Shown piece after piece: positions 10,160 to 23,446 of a stretch of DNA of 64,000 nt. This stretch comes from Petrolisthes cinctipes. Taxonomy: Eukaryota > Arthropoda > Malacostraca > Decapoda > Porcellanidae. The stretch lies in contig JAWQEG010000412.1 in the NCBI GenBank assembly GCA_033782935.1, forward strand, positions 1,229,501-1,293,500, written 5' to 3'. The notes under the pieces were generated by a model. The model saw only the letters and a program-made list of their open reading frames with translations. It ran no database searches and was not told the origin of the DNA. The position numbers were made by a program, and so were the translations under genes. How positions within the stretch are numbered: the first letter of the stretch is position 1; each line of letters starts with the position of its first letter.

Positions 10160-11129
10160 TTTGAGATATAAACGAGTACAGAAGATGCATGCACATATCG
10201 ACTTTTGGGCACCTAAAACTTCGATTTTGAGCATGTTTTGGGCCTGTATCTTGAAAATACTCTAACACGGAGTAGGCATGTACAGATCGTTTCTGGGACC
10301 CCAAAATAACGAATTTTTGGGTGTTTTGGGCCTGAATTTGAGATATCGCTTTTACGCACCTATAATATCGATTTTTAGCATGTTTTGAGCCTATATTTTG
10401 AAAACATTCTAGCACTGAGTAGGCATGTACAGATCGCTTCTGGGACCCCAAAATATCGAGATTTCGGGTGTTTAGGGCCAGAATTTGAGATATAAACAGG
10501 TACAGAAGATGCATGCATATATCGACTTTTGGGCACCTAAAAGATCGATTTTCAGTATGTTTTTGGCCTGTATTTTGAAAATACTCTAACACGGAGTAGG
10601 CATGTACAGATCGCTTCTGGAACCCGGAATTATTGAATTTTCGGGTGTTTTGAGCCTGAATTTGAGATATAAACGAGTACAGAAGATGCATGCACATATC
10701 GACTTATGGGCACCTAAAACTTCGATTTTGAGCATGTTTTAAGACTGTATCTTGAAAATACTCTAACACGGAGTAGGCATGTACAGATCGTTTCTGGGAC
10801 CCCAAAATATAGAATTTTTGGGTGTTTTGGGCCTGAATTTGAGATATCGCTTTTACGCACCTAAAATATCGATTTTTAGCATGTTTTGAGCCTATATTTT
10901 GAAAACATTCTAGCACTGAGTAGGCATGTACAGATCGCTTCTGGGACCCCAAAATATCGAATTTTCGGGTGTTTAGGGCCAGAATTTGAGATATAAACAG
11001 GTACAGAAGATGCATGCATATATCGACTTTTGGGCACCTAAAAGATCGATTTTCAGTATGTTTTTGGCCTGTATTTTGAAAATACTCTAACACGGAGTAG
11101 GCATGTACAGATCGCTTCTGGAACCCCTA
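10160..11129 (+). repeat. 501-bp tandem duplication (three monomers)
   Basis: Marker spacing 147, 177, 177 repeats once. Private variants recur 501 bp apart: ATAAACAGGTAC at about 10,491 and 10,992, GCATGCATATATCG, CAGATCGTTTCTGG, and CTGTATCTTGAAAATAC. The copies are nearly the same except for small changes such as TTTTAAGACTG in the second. Edges are approximate to a few tens of bases. Confidence 0.85.
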
Positions 11130-12276
11130 AATATCGAATTTTCGGGTGTTTTGGGCCTTAATTTGAGATATCGACTTTTTGGCACCTAAAATATCGATTT
11201 TTAGCATGTTTTGAGCCTATATTTTGAAAACATTCTAGCACTGAGTAGGCATGTACAGATCGCTTCTGGGACCCCAAAATATTGAATTTTCGGGTTTTTT
11301 GAGCCAGAATTTGAGATATAAACGGGTACAGAAGATACATGCACATATCGACTTTTTGGCACCTAAAATATCGATTTTTAGCATGTTTTTAGCCTATATT
11401 TTGAAAATATTCTAGCACTGGGTAGGCATGTACAGATCGCTTCTGGGACCGCAAAATATCGAATTTTCGGGAGTTTTGAGCTTGAATTTGAGATATAAAC
11501 GAGTACAGAAGATGCATGCACATATCGACTTTTGGGCACCTAAAAGATCGATTTTCAGTATGTTTTTGGCCTGTATTTTGAAAATACTCTAACACGGAGT
11601 AGGCATGTACAGATCGCTTCTGGGACCCCTAAATATCGAATTTTCGGGTGTTTTGGGACTAAATTTGAAATATCGACTTTTTGGCATCTAAAAGATCGAT
11701 TTTTAGCATTTTTTTAGCCTATATTTTGAAAATATTCTAGCACTGAGTAGACATGTACTGATTGCTTCTGGGACCCCAAAATATTGAATTTTCGGGTGTT
11801 TTGAGCCTGAATTTGAGATATAAACGGGTACAGAAGATGCATGCACATATTGACTTTGGGCATGGGAAATATCGATTTTCAGCATGTTTTGGCCATGTAT
11901 TTTGAAAATACTCAAACACGGAGTAGGCATGTACAGATCGCTTTTGGGACCCCAAAATATCGAATTTTCGGGTGTTTAGGGCCTCAATTTGAGATATAAA
12001 CGGGTACTGAAGATGCATGCACATATCGACTTTTGGGCACCTAAAACATCGATTTTGAGCATGTTTTGGGCCTGTATTTTGTAAATACTCTAACACGGAG
12101 TAGGCATGTACAGATCGCTTCTGGGACCCCAAAATATCGAATTTTCGGGTGTTTAGGCCCGAATTTGAGATATAAACGGGTACTGAAAATGAATGCACAT
12201 ATCGACTTTTGGGCACCTAAAATATCGATTTTTAGCATGTTTTGAGCCTATATTTTGAAAACATTCTAGCACTGAG

Positions 12277-12282
12277 TGCCTA
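12277..12282 (+). other. Micro-inverted phase marker, copy 1
   Basis: The marker GAG-TAGGCA-TGTACAG reads GAG-TGCCTA-TGTACAG here. TGCCTA is the exact reverse complement of TAGGCA, while both flanks are unchanged. Explaining it by substitutions would need four changes in six bases. The same form is present at 34,022, 38,711, 40,745 and 49,268, always in the same HOR position. Confidence 0.88.
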
Positions 12283-12779
12283 TGTACAGATCGCTTCTGG
12301 GACCCCAAAATATCGAATTTTCGGGTGTTTTGAGCCTGAATTTGAGATATAAACGAGTATAGAAGATGCATACTCATATTGACTTTGGGCATCAAAAATA
12401 TCGATTTTCAGCATGTTTTGGGCCTGAATTTTGAAAATATTCTAGCAGTGAGTAGGCATGTACAGATTGCTTCTGGGACCCAAAAATATTGGATTTTCGG
12501 GTGTTTAGGGCCAGAATTTGAGATATAAACGGGTACAGTAGATGCATGCACATATCGACTTTTGGGCACCTAAAAGATCGATTTTCAGTATGTTTTTGGC
12601 CTGTATTTTGAAAATACTCTAACACAGAGTAGGCATGTACAGATCGCTTCTGGGACCCCTAAATATCGAATTTTCGGGTATTTTTGGACTGAATTTAAGA
12701 TATCGACTTTTTGGCACCTAAAAGATCGATTATTAGCATGATTTTAGCCTATATTTTGAAAATATTCTAACACTGAGTA

Positions 12780-14636
12780 GGCATGTACAGATTGCTTCTG
12801 GGACCCCAAAATATTGAATTTTCGGGTGTTTTGAGCCTGAATTTGAGATATAAACGGGTACAGAAGATACAAGCACATATTGACTTTGGGCATCTAAAAT
12901 ATCGATTTTCAGCATGTTTTGGGCATGTATTTTGAAAATACTCTAACACGGAGTAGGCATGTACAGATCGCTTCTGGGACCCCAAAATATCGAATTTTCG
13001 GGTTTTTTGAGCTTGAATTTGAGATATAAACGAGTACAGAAGATGCATGCACATATCGACTTTTGGGCACCTAAAATATCAATTTTGAGCATGTTTTGAG
13101 ACTATATTTTGAAAATAATCTAGCACTTAGTAGGCATGTACAGATCGCTTCTGAGACTCAAAAATATCGAATTTTCGGGTGTTTTGAGCTTGAATTTGAG
13201 ATATAAACGAGTACAGAAGATGCATGCTCATATCGACTTTTGGGCACCTAAAATATCGATTTTGAGCATGTTTTGAGCCTATATTTTGAAAACATTCTAG
13301 CACTGAGTAGGCATGTACAGATCGCTACTGGGACCCCTAAATATCAAATTTTCGGGTGTTTTGGGACTGAATTTGAGATATCGACTTTTTGGCACCTAAA
13401 ATATCGATTTTTAATATGTTTTTAGCCTATATTTTGAAAATATTCTAGCACTGAGTAGGCATGTACAGATTGCTTCTGGGACCCCAAAATATTGAATTTT
13501 CGTGTGTTTAGGGCCATAATTTGAGATATAAACGGGTACAGAAGATGCATGCACATATCGACTTTTGGGCACCTAAAAGATCGATTTTCAGTATGTTTTT
13601 GGCCTGTATTATGAAAATACTCTAACACGGAGTAGGCATGTACAGATCGCTTCTGTGACCCGGAATTATCGAATTTTCGGGTGTTTTGAGCCTGAATTTG
13701 AGATATAACGAGTACAGAAGATGCATGCACATATCGACTTTTGGGCACCTTAAATATCGATTTTGAGCATCTTTTGAGCCTATATTTTGAAAACATTCTA
13801 GCACTGAGTAGGCATGTACAGATCACTTCTGGGACCCAAAAATATCGAATTTTCGGGTGTTTAGGGCCAGAATTTTAAATATAAACGGGTACAGAAGATA
13901 CATGCACATATTGACTTTGGGCATCTAAAATATCGATTTTCAGCATGTTTTGGGCATGCATTTTGAAAATACTCTAACACGGAGTAGGCATGTACAGATC
14001 GCTTCTGGGACCCTAAAATATCGAATTTTCGGGTGTTTTGAGCCTGAATTTGAGATATAAACGGGTACTGAAGATGCATGCACATATCGACTTTTGGGCA
14101 ACTAAAATATCGATTTTGAGCATGTTTTGAGCCTATATTTTGAAAACATTCTAGCACTGAGTAGGCATGTACAGATCGCTTCTGGGACCCCTAAATATCA
14201 AATTTTCGGGTGTTTTGGGACTGAATTTGAGATATCGACTTTTTGGCACCTAAAATATCGATTTTTAATATGTTTTTAGCCTATATTTTGAAAACATTCT
14301 AGCACTGAGTAGGCATGTACAGATTGCTTCTGGGACCCCAAAATATTGAATTTTCGGGTGTTTAGGGCCATAATTTGAGATATAAACGGGTACAGAAGAT
14401 GCATGCACATATCGACTTTTGGGCACCTAAAAGATCGATTTTCAGTATGTTTTTGGCCTGTATTTTGAAAATACTCTAACACGGAGTAGGCATGTAAAGA
14501 TCGCTTCTGGGACCCCTAAATATCGAATTTTCGGGTGTTTTGGGCCTTAATTTGAGATATCGACTTTTTGGCACCTAAAATATCGATTTTTAGCATGTTT
14601 TTAGCCTATATTTTGAAAATATTCTAGCACTGAGTA
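12780..14636 (+). repeat. HOR module X1 (11 monomers, 1857 bp)
   Basis: Monomer lengths are 176, 177, 177, 148, 177, 176, 176, 177, 148, 177, 148 (8 L and 3 S). Marker variants include GAGACTCAAAAATATCG, ACCCGGAATTATCG, and an AACGAG box with one A lost, which makes one unit 176 bp. The same module recurs at 18,084 (offset 5304) and 20,441 (offset 7661) with constant internal spacing. Confidence 0.92.
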
Positions 14637-15785
14637 GGCATGTACAGATTGCTTCTGGGACCCCAAAATATTGAATTTTCGGGTGTTTTGAGCCTGAATT
14701 TGAGATATAAACGGGTACAGAAGATATATGCGCATATTGACTTTGGGCATCTAAAATATCGATTTTCAGCATGTTTTGGCATGTATTTTGAAAATACTTT
14801 AACACGGAGTAGGCATGTACAGATCGCTTCTGGGACCCCAAAATATCGAATTTTCGGGTGTTTTAAGCCTGAATTTGAGATATAAACGGGTACTGAAGAT
14901 GCATGCAAATATCGACTTTTGGGCACCTAAAACATCGATTTTGAGCATGTTTTGGGCCTGTATTTTGTCAATACTCTAACACGGAGTAGGCATGTACAGA
15001 TCCCTTCTGGGACCCCAAAATATCGAATTTTCGGGTGTTTTGGGCCTGAATTTGAGATATCGCCTTTACGCACCTAAAATATCGATTTTTAGCATGTTTT
15101 GAGCCTATATTTTGAAAATATTCTAGCACTTTGTAGGCATGTACAGATCGCTTCTGAGACCCAAAAATATCGAATTTTCGGGTGTTTTGATCTTGAATTT
15201 GAGATATAAACGAGTACAGAAGATGCATGCTCATATCGACTTTTGGTCACCTAAAATATCGATTTTGAGCATGTTTTGAGCCTATATTTTGAAAACATTC
15301 TAGCACTGAGTAGGCATGTACAGATCGCTTCTGGGACCCCTAAATATCAAATTTTCGGGTGTTTTGGGACTGAATTTGAGATATCGACTTTTTGGCACCT
15401 AAAATATCGATTTTTAATATGTTTTTAGCCTATATTTTGAAAACATTCTAGCACTGAGTAGGCATGTACAGATTGCTTCTGGGACCCCAAAATATTGAAT
15501 TTTCGGGTTTTTAGGGCCATAATTTGAGATATAAACGGGTACAGAAGATGCATGCACATATCGACTTTTGGGCACCTAAAAGATCGATTTTCAGTATGTT
15601 TTTGGCCTGTATTTTGAAAATACTCTAACACGGAGTAGGCATGTAAAGATCGCTTCTGGGACCCCTAAATATCGAATTTTCGGGTGTTTTGGGCCTTAAT
15701 TTGAGATATCGACTTTTTGGCACCTAAAATATCGATTTTTAGCATGTTTTTAGCCTATATTTTGAAAATATTCTAGCACTGAGTA
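14637..15785 (+). repeat. HOR module Y1 (7 monomers, 1149 bp)
   Basis: Monomer lengths are 175, 177, 147, 177, 148, 177, 148 (4 L and 3 S). Private markers are GCGCATATTG, AATACTTTAACACGG, GCAAATATCG, TTTTGTCAATAC and GGGCCATAATTTG. It is the first of three direct tandem copies. A private CACTTTGTAGG variant near 15,128 separates Y1 from Y2 and Y3 but is shared with the Y copy at 22,298. Confidence 0.93.
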
Positions 15786-16934
15786 GGCATGTACAGATTG
15801 CTTCTGGGACCCCAAAATATTGAATTTTCGGGTGTTTTGAGCCTGAATTTGAGATATAAACGGGTACAGAAGATATATGCGCATATTGACTTTGGGCATC
15901 TAAAATATCGATTTTCAGCATGTTTTGGCATGTATTTTGAAAATACTTTAACACGGAGTAGGCATGTACAGATCGCTTCTGGGACCCCAAAATATCGAAT
16001 TTTCGGGTGTTTTAAGCCTGAATTTGAGATATAAACGGGTACTGAAGATGCATGCAAATATCGACTTTTGGGCACCTAAAACATCGATTTTGAGCATGTT
16101 TTGGGCCTGTATTTTGTCAATACTCTAACACGGAGTATGCATGTACAGATCCCTTCTGGGACCCCAAAATATCGAATTTTTGGGTGTTTTGGGCCTGAAT
16201 TTGAGATATCGCCTTTACGCACCTAAAATATCGATTTTTAGCATGTTTTGAGCCTATATTTTGAAAATATTCTAGCACTTAGTAGGCATGTACAGATCGC
16301 TTCTGAGACCCAAAAATATCGAATTTTCGGGTGTTTTCAGCTTGAATTTGAGATATAAACGAGTACAGAAGATGCATGCTCATATCGACTTTTGGGCACC
16401 TAAAATATCGATTTTGAGCATGTTTTGAGCCTATATTTTGAAAACATTCTAGCACTGAGTGGGCATGTACAGATCGCTTCTGGGACCCCTAAATATAAAA
16501 TTTTCGGGTGTTTTGGGACTGAATTTGAGATATCGACTTTTTGGCACCTAAAATATTGATTTTTAATATGTTTTTAGCCTATATTTTGAAAACATTCTAG
16601 CACTGAGTAGGCATGTACAGATTGCTTCTGGGACCCCAAAATATTGAATTTTCGGGTGTTTAGGGCCATAATTTGAGATATAAACGGGTACAGAAGATGC
16701 ATGCACATATCGACTTTTGGGCACCTAAAAGATCGATTTTCAGTATGTTTTTGGCCTGTATTTTGAAAATACTCTAACACGGAGTAGGCATGTAAAGATC
16801 GCTTCTGGGACCCCTAAATATCGAATTTTCGGGTGTTTTGGGCCTTAATTTGAGATATCGACTTTTTGGCACCTAAAATATCGATTTTTAGCATGTTTTT
16901 AGCCTATATTTTGAAAATATTCTAGCACTGAGTA
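15786..16934 (+). repeat. HOR module Y2 (1149 bp)
   Basis: Second tandem Y copy, same seven-monomer order. It carries CGGAGTATGC, TCGAATTTTTGGG, TTTTCAGCTTG, GAGTGGGCATG and AAATATAAAATTTTC, which are also in Y3 but not in Y1. So Y2 and Y3 are sisters from the last duplication. Confidence 0.93.
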
Positions 16935-18083
16935 GGCATGTACAGATTGCTTCTGGGACCCCAAAATATTGAATTTTCGGGTGTTTTGAGCCTGAATTTG
17001 AGATATAAACGGGTACAGAAGATATATGCGCATATTGACTTTGGGCATCTAAAATATCGATTTTCAGCATGTTTTGGCATGTATTTTGAAAATACTTTAA
17101 CACGGAGTAGGCATGTACAGATCGCTTCTGGGACCCCAAAATATCGAATTTTCGGGTGTTTTAAGCCTGAATTTGAGATATAAACGGGTACTGAAGATGC
17201 ATGCAAATATCGACTTTTGGGCACCTAAAACATCGATTTTGAGCATGTTTTGGGCCTGTATTTTGTCAATACTCTAACACGGAGTATGCATGTACAGATC
17301 CCTTCTGGGACCCCAAAATATCGAATTTTTGGGTGTTTTGGGCCTGAATTTGAGATATCGCCTTTACGCACCTAAAATATCGATTTTTAGCATGTTTTGA
17401 GCCTATATTTTGAAAATATTCTAGCACTTAGTAGGCATGTACAGATCGCTTCTGAGACCCAAAAATATCGAATTTTCGGGTGTTTTCAGCTTGAATTTGA
17501 GATATAAACGAGTACAGAAGATGCATGCTCATATCGACTTTTGGGCACCTAAAATATCGATTTTGAGCATGTTTTGAGCCTATATTTTGAAAACATTCTA
17601 GCACTGAGTGGGCATGTACAGATCGCTTCTGGGACCCCTAAATATAAAATTTTCGGGTGTTTTGGGACTGAATTTGAGATATCGACTTTTTGGCACCTAA
17701 AATATCGATTTTTAATATGTTTTTAGCCTATATTTTGAAAACATTCTAGCACTGAGTAGGCATGTACAGATTGCTTCTGGGACCCCAAAATATTGAATTT
17801 TCGGGTGTTTAGGGCCATAATTTGAGATATAAACGGGTACAGAAGATGCATGCACATATCGACTTTTGGGCACCTAAAAGATCGATTTTCAGTATGTTTT
17901 TGGCCTGTATTTTGAAAATACTCTAACACGGAGTAGGCATGTAAAGATCGCTTCTGGGACCCCTAAATATCGAATTTTCGGGTGTTTTGGGCCTTAATTT
18001 GAGATATCGACTTTTTGGCACCTAAAATATCGATTTTTAGCATGTTTTTAGCCTATATTTTGAAAATATTCTAGCACTGAGTA
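16935..18083 (+). repeat. HOR module Y3 (1149 bp)
   Basis: Third tandem Y copy. It matches Y2 at every private variant I compared, with a single noticed difference inside the last S1 part: AATATCGATT near 17,701 against AATATTGATT near 16,553, again a CpG/TpG change. Such low divergence points to a very recent unequal exchange. Confidence 0.92.
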
Positions 18084-19940
18084 GGCATGTACAGATTGCT
18101 TCTGGGACCCCAAAATATTGAATTTTCGGGTGTTTTGAGCCTGAATTTGAGATATAAACGGGTACAGAAGATACATGCACATATTGACTTTGGGCATCTA
18201 AAATATCGATTTTCAGCATGTTTTGGGCATGTATTTTGAAAATACTCTAACACGGAGTAGGCATGTACAGATCGCTTCTGGGACCCCAAAATATCGAATT
18301 TTCGGGTGTTTTGAGCTTGAATTTGAGATATAAACGAGTACAGAAGATGCATGCACATATCGACTTTTGGGCACCTAAAATATCAATTTTAAAGCATTTT
18401 TGAGCCTATATTTTGAAAATAATCTAGCACTTAGTAGGCATGTACAGATCGCTTCTGAGACTCAAAAATATCGAATTTTCGGGTGTTTTGAGCATGAATT
18501 TGAGATATAAACGAGTACAGAAGATGCATGCTCATATCGACTTTTGGGCACCTAAAATATCGATTTTGAGCATGTTTTGAGCCTATATTTTGAAAACATT
18601 CTAGCACTGAGTAGGCATGTACAGATCGCTACTGGGACCCCTAAATATCAAATTTTCGGGTGTTTTGGGATTGAATTTGAGATATCGACTTTTTGGCACC
18701 TAAAATATCGATTTTTAATATGTTTTTAGCCTATATTTTGAAAATATTCTAGCACTGAGTAGGCATGTACAGATTGCTTCTGGGACCCCAAAATATTGAA
18801 TTTTCGTGTGTTTAGGGCCATAATTTGAGATATAAACGGGTACAGAAGATGCATGCACATATCGACTTTTGGGCACCTAAAAGATCGATTTTCAGTATGT
18901 TTTTGGCCTGTATTTTGAAAATATTCTAACACGGAGTAGGCATGTACAGATCGCTTATGTGACCCGGAATTATCGAATTTTCGGGTGTTTTGAGCCTGAA
19001 TTTGAGATATAACGAGTACAGAAGATGCATGCACATATCGACTTTTGGGCACCTAAAATATCGATTTTGAGCATCTTTTGAGCCTATATTTTGAAAACAT
19101 TCTAGCACTGAGTAGGCATGTACAGATCACTTCTGGGACCCAAAAATATCGAATTTTCGGGTGTTTAGGGCCAGAATTTTAGATATAAACGGGTACAGAA
19201 GATACATGCACATATTGACTTTGGGCATCTAAAATATCGATTTTCAGCATGTTTTGGGCATGCATTTTGAAAATACTCTAACACGGAGTAGGCATGTACA
19301 GATCGCTTCTGGGACCCTAAAATATCGAATTTTCGGGTGTTTTGAGCCTGAATTTGAGATATAAACGGGTACTGAAGATGAATGCACATATCGATTTTTG
19401 GGCAACTAAAATATCGATTTTGAGCATGTTTTGAGCCTATATTTTGAAAACATTCTAGCACTGAGTAGGCATGTACAGATCGCTTCTGGGACCCCTAAAT
19501 ATCAAATTTTCGGGTGTTTTGGGACTGAATTTGAGATATCGACTTTTTGGCACCTAAAATATCGATTTTTAATATGTTTTTAGCCTATATTTTGAAAACA
19601 TTCTAGCACTGAGTAGGCATGTACAGATTGCTTCTGGGACCCCAAAATATTGAATTTTCGGGTGTTTAGGGTCATATTTTGAGATATAAACGGGTACAGA
19701 AGATGCATGCACATATCGACTTTTGGGCACCTAAAAGATCGATTTTCAGTATGTTTTTGGCCTGTATTTTGAAAATACTCTAACACGGAGTAGGCATGTA
19801 AAGATCGCTTCTGGGACCCCTAAATATCGAATTTTCGGGTGTTTTGGGCCTTAATTTGAGATATCGACTTTTTGGCACCTAAAATATCGATTTTTAGCAT
19901 GTTTTTAGCCTATATTTTGAAAATATTCTAGCACTGAGTA
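18084..19940 (+). repeat. HOR module X2 (1857 bp)
   Basis: Copy of X1 at an exact offset of 5304 bp (= 1857 + 3 x 1149). Small private changes include ATTTTAAAGCATTTTTGAGC near 18,388 and GCTTATGTGACCCGG near 18,955; the latter is shared with X3 and absent from X1, so X2 and X3 are closest relatives. Confidence 0.92.
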
Positions 19941-20440
19941 GGCATGTACAGATTGCTTCTGGGACCCCAAAATATTTAATTTTCGGGTGTTTTGAGCCTG
20001 AATTTGAGATATAAACGGGTACAGAAGATATATGCGCATATTGACTTTGGGCATCTAAAATATCGATTTTCAGCATGTTTTGGCATGTATTTTGAAAATA
20101 CTTTAACACGGAGTAGGCATGTACAGATCGCTTCTGGGACCCCAAAATATCGAATTTTCGGGTGTTTTAAGCCTAAATATGAGATATAAACGGGTACTGA
20201 AGATGCATGCAAATATCGACTTTTGGGCACCTAAAGCATCGATTTTGAGCATGTTTTGGGCCTGTATTTTGTCAATACTCTAACACGGAGTAGGCATGTA
20301 CAGATCCCTTCTGGGACCCCAAAATATCGAATTTTCGGGTGTTTTGGGCCTGAATTTGAGATATCGACTTTTTGGCACCTAAAATATCGATTTTTAGCAT
20401 GTTTTTAGCCTATATTTTGAAAATATTCTAGCACTGAGTA
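19941..20440 (+). repeat. Partial Y module (3 monomers, 500 bp)
   Basis: Starts exactly as Y (175, 177) and then passes within an S unit from the expected ATATCGCC form to ATATCGACTTTTTGGC, joining the start of X3. Four monomers (649 bp) of Y are therefore missing. The join is inside homologous S sequence, as expected for unequal crossing over. Confidence 0.9.
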
Positions 20441-22297
20441 GGCATGTACAGATTGCTTCTGGGACCCCAAAATATTGAATTTTCGGGTGTTTTGAGCCTG
20501 AATTTGAGATATAAACGGGTACAGAAGATACATGCACATATTGACTTTGGGCATCTAAAATATCGATTTTCAGCATGTTTTGGGCATGTATTTTGAAAAT
20601 ACTCTAACACGGAGTAGGCATGTACAGATCGCTTCTGGGACCCCAAAATATCGAATTTTCGGGTGTTTTGAGCTTGAATTTGAGATATAAACGAGTACAG
20701 AAGATGCATGCACATATCGACTTTTGGGCACCTAAAATATCAATTTTGAGCATGTTTTGAGCCTATATTTTGAAAATAATCTAGCACTTAGTAGGCATGT
20801 ACAGATCGCTTCTGAGACTCAAAAATATCGAATTTTCGGGTGTTTTGAGCATGAATTTGAGATATAAACGAGTACAGAAGATGCATGCTCATATCGACTT
20901 TTGGGCACCTAAAATATCGATTTTGAGCATGTTTTGAGCCTATATTTTGAAAACATTCTAGCACTGAGTAGGCATGTACAGATCGCTACTGGGACCCCTA
21001 AATATCAAATTTTCGGGTGTTTTGGGACTGAATTTGAGATATCGACTTTTTGGCACCTAAAATATCGATTTTTAATATGTTTTTAGCCTATATTTTGAAA
21101 ATTTTCTAGCACTGAGTAGGCATGTACAGAGTGCTTCTGGGACCCCAAAATATTGAATTTTCGTGTGTTTAGGGCCATAATTTGAGATATAAACGGGTAC
21201 AGAAGATGCATGCACATATCGACTTTTGGGCACCTAAAAGATCGATTTTCAGTATGTTTTTGGCCTGTATTTTGAAAATACTCTAACACGGAGTAGGCAT
21301 GTACAGATCGCTTATGTGACCCGGAATTATCGAATTTTCGGGTGTTTTGAGCCTGAATTTGAGATATAACGAGTACAGAAGATGCATGCACATATCGACT
21401 TTTGGGCACCTAAAATATCGATTTTGAGCATCTTTTGAGCCTATATTTTGAAAACATTCTAGCATTGAGTAGGCATGTACAGATCACTTCTGGGACCCAA
21501 AAATATCGAATTTTCGGGTGTTTAGGGCCAGAATTTTAGATATAAACGGGTACAGAAGATACATGCACATATTGACTTTGGGCATCTAAAATATCGATTT
21601 TCAGCATGTTTTGGGCATGCATTTTGAAAATACTCTAACACGGAGTAGGCATGTACAGATCGCTTCTGGGACCCTAAAATATCGAATTTTCGGGTGTTTT
21701 GAGCCTGAATTTGAGATATAAACGGGTACTGAAGATGCATGCACATATCGATTTTTGGGCAACTAAAATATCGATTTTGAGCATGTTTTGAGCCTATATT
21801 TTGAAAACATTCTAGCACTGAGTAGGCATGTACAGATCGCTTCTGGGACCCCTAAATATCAAATTTTCGGGTGTTTTGGGACTGAATTTGAGATATCGAC
21901 TTTTTGGCACCTAAAATATTGATTTTTAATATGTTTTTAGCCTATATTTTGAAAACATTCTAGCACTGAGTAGGCATGTACAGATTGCTTCTGGGACCCC
22001 AAAATATTGAATTTTCGGGTGTTTAGGGTCATATTTTGAGATATAAACGGGTACAGAAGATGCATGCACATATCGACTTTTATGCACCTAAAAGATCGAT
22101 TTTCAGTATGTTTTTGGCCTGTATTTTGAAAATACTCTAACACGGAGTAGGCATGTAAAGATCGCTTCTGGGACCCCTAAATATCGAATTTTCGGGTGTT
22201 TTTGGCCTTAATTTGAGATATCGACTTTTTGGCACCTAAAATATCGATTTTTAACATGTTTTTAGCCTATATTTTGAAAATATTCTAGCACTGAGTA
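20441..22297 (+). repeat. HOR module X3 (1857 bp)
   Basis: Copy of X2 at an offset of 2357 bp (= 1857 + 500). Shares GCTTATGTGACCCGG and ATCGATTTTTGGGCAAC with X2. Private changes are few, for example AGAGTGCTTC near 21,129 and ATTTTCTAGC near 21,100. Confidence 0.92.
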
Positions 22298-23446
22298 GGC
22301 ATGTACAGATTGCTTCTGGGACCCCAAAATATTGAATTTTCGGGTGTTTTGAGCCTGAATTTGAGATATAAACGGGTACAGAAGATATATGCGCATATTG
22401 ACTTTGGGCATCTAAAATATCGATTTTCAGCATGTTTTGGCATGTATTTTGAAAATACTTTAACACGGAGTAGGCATGTACAGATCGCTTCTGGGACCCC
22501 AAAATATCGAATTTTCGGGTGTTTTAAGCCTGAATTTGAGATATAAACGGGTACTGAAGATGCATGCAAATATCGACTTTTGGGCACCTAAAACATCGAT
22601 TTTGAGCATGTTTTGGGCCTGTATTTTGTCAATACTCTAACACGGAGTAGGCATGTACAGATCCCTTCTGGGACCCCAAAATATCGAATTTTCGGGTGTT
22701 TTGGGCCTGAATTTGAGATATCGCCTTTACGCACCTAAAATATCGATTTTTAGCATGTTTTGAGCCTATATTTTGAAAATATTCTAGCACTTTGTAGGCA
22801 TGTACAGATCGCTTCTGAGACCCAAAAACATCGATTTTTCTTGTGTTTTGATCTTGAATTTGAGATATAAACGAGTACAGAAGATGCATGCACATATCGA
22901 CTTTAGGGCACCTAAAATATCGATTTTGAGCATGTTTTGAGCCTATATTTTGAAAACATTCTAGCACTGAGTAGTCATGTACAGATCGCTTCTGGGACCC
23001 CTAAATATCAAATTTTCGGGTGTTTTGGGACTGAATTTGAGATATCGACTTTTTGGCACCTAAAATATCGATTTTTAATATGTTTTTTGCCTATATTTTG
23101 AAAACATTCTAGCACTGAGTAGGCATGTACAGATTGCTTCTGGGACCCCAAAATATTGAATTTTCGGGTGTTTAGGGCCATAATTTGAGATATAAACGGG
23201 TACAGAAGATGCATGCAAATATCGACTTTTGGGCACCTAAAAGATCGATTTTCAGTATGTTTTTGGCCTGTATTTTGAAAATACTCTAACACGGAGTAGG
23301 CATGTAAAGATCGCTTCTGGGACCCCTAAATATCGAATTTTCGGGTGTTTTGGGCCTTAATTTGAGATATCGACTTTTAGGCACCTAAAATATCGATTTT
23401 TAGCATGTTCTTAGCCTATATTTTGAAAATATTCTAGCACTGAGTA
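22298..23446 (+). repeat. HOR module Y4 (1149 bp)
   Basis: Complete seven-monomer Y after X3. It has CACTTTGTAGG like Y1, and private changes CAAAAACATCGATTTTTC near 22,823 and GAGTAGTCATG near 22,973. Confidence 0.9.

Larger units (their letters stand above)
8448..12779 (+). repeat. Region I-b: third block, drifting into mixed order
   Basis: The first ~1.35 kb copies the block at 5,737. After 9,803 the order is S S L S L L S L S L L S L L L L L S, with markers at 9951, 10098, 10275, 10422, 10599, 10776, 10923, 11100, 11248, 11425, 11602, 11750, 11926, 12103, 12279, 12455, 12632 and 12780. It contains the 501-bp duplication at about 10.16-11.13 kb, an S unit starting ATCGACTTTTTGGCATC, and the first micro-inverted marker at 12,277. 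Parts reappear in 26.9-28.2 kb and 33.9-34.8 kb. Confidence 0.85.

Noticed and set aside
20361..20384. Join between partial Y and X3 as a mobile-element insertion site
   Set aside because: The join lies inside homologous S sequence and adds no foreign bases or target duplication; unequal crossing over explains it.
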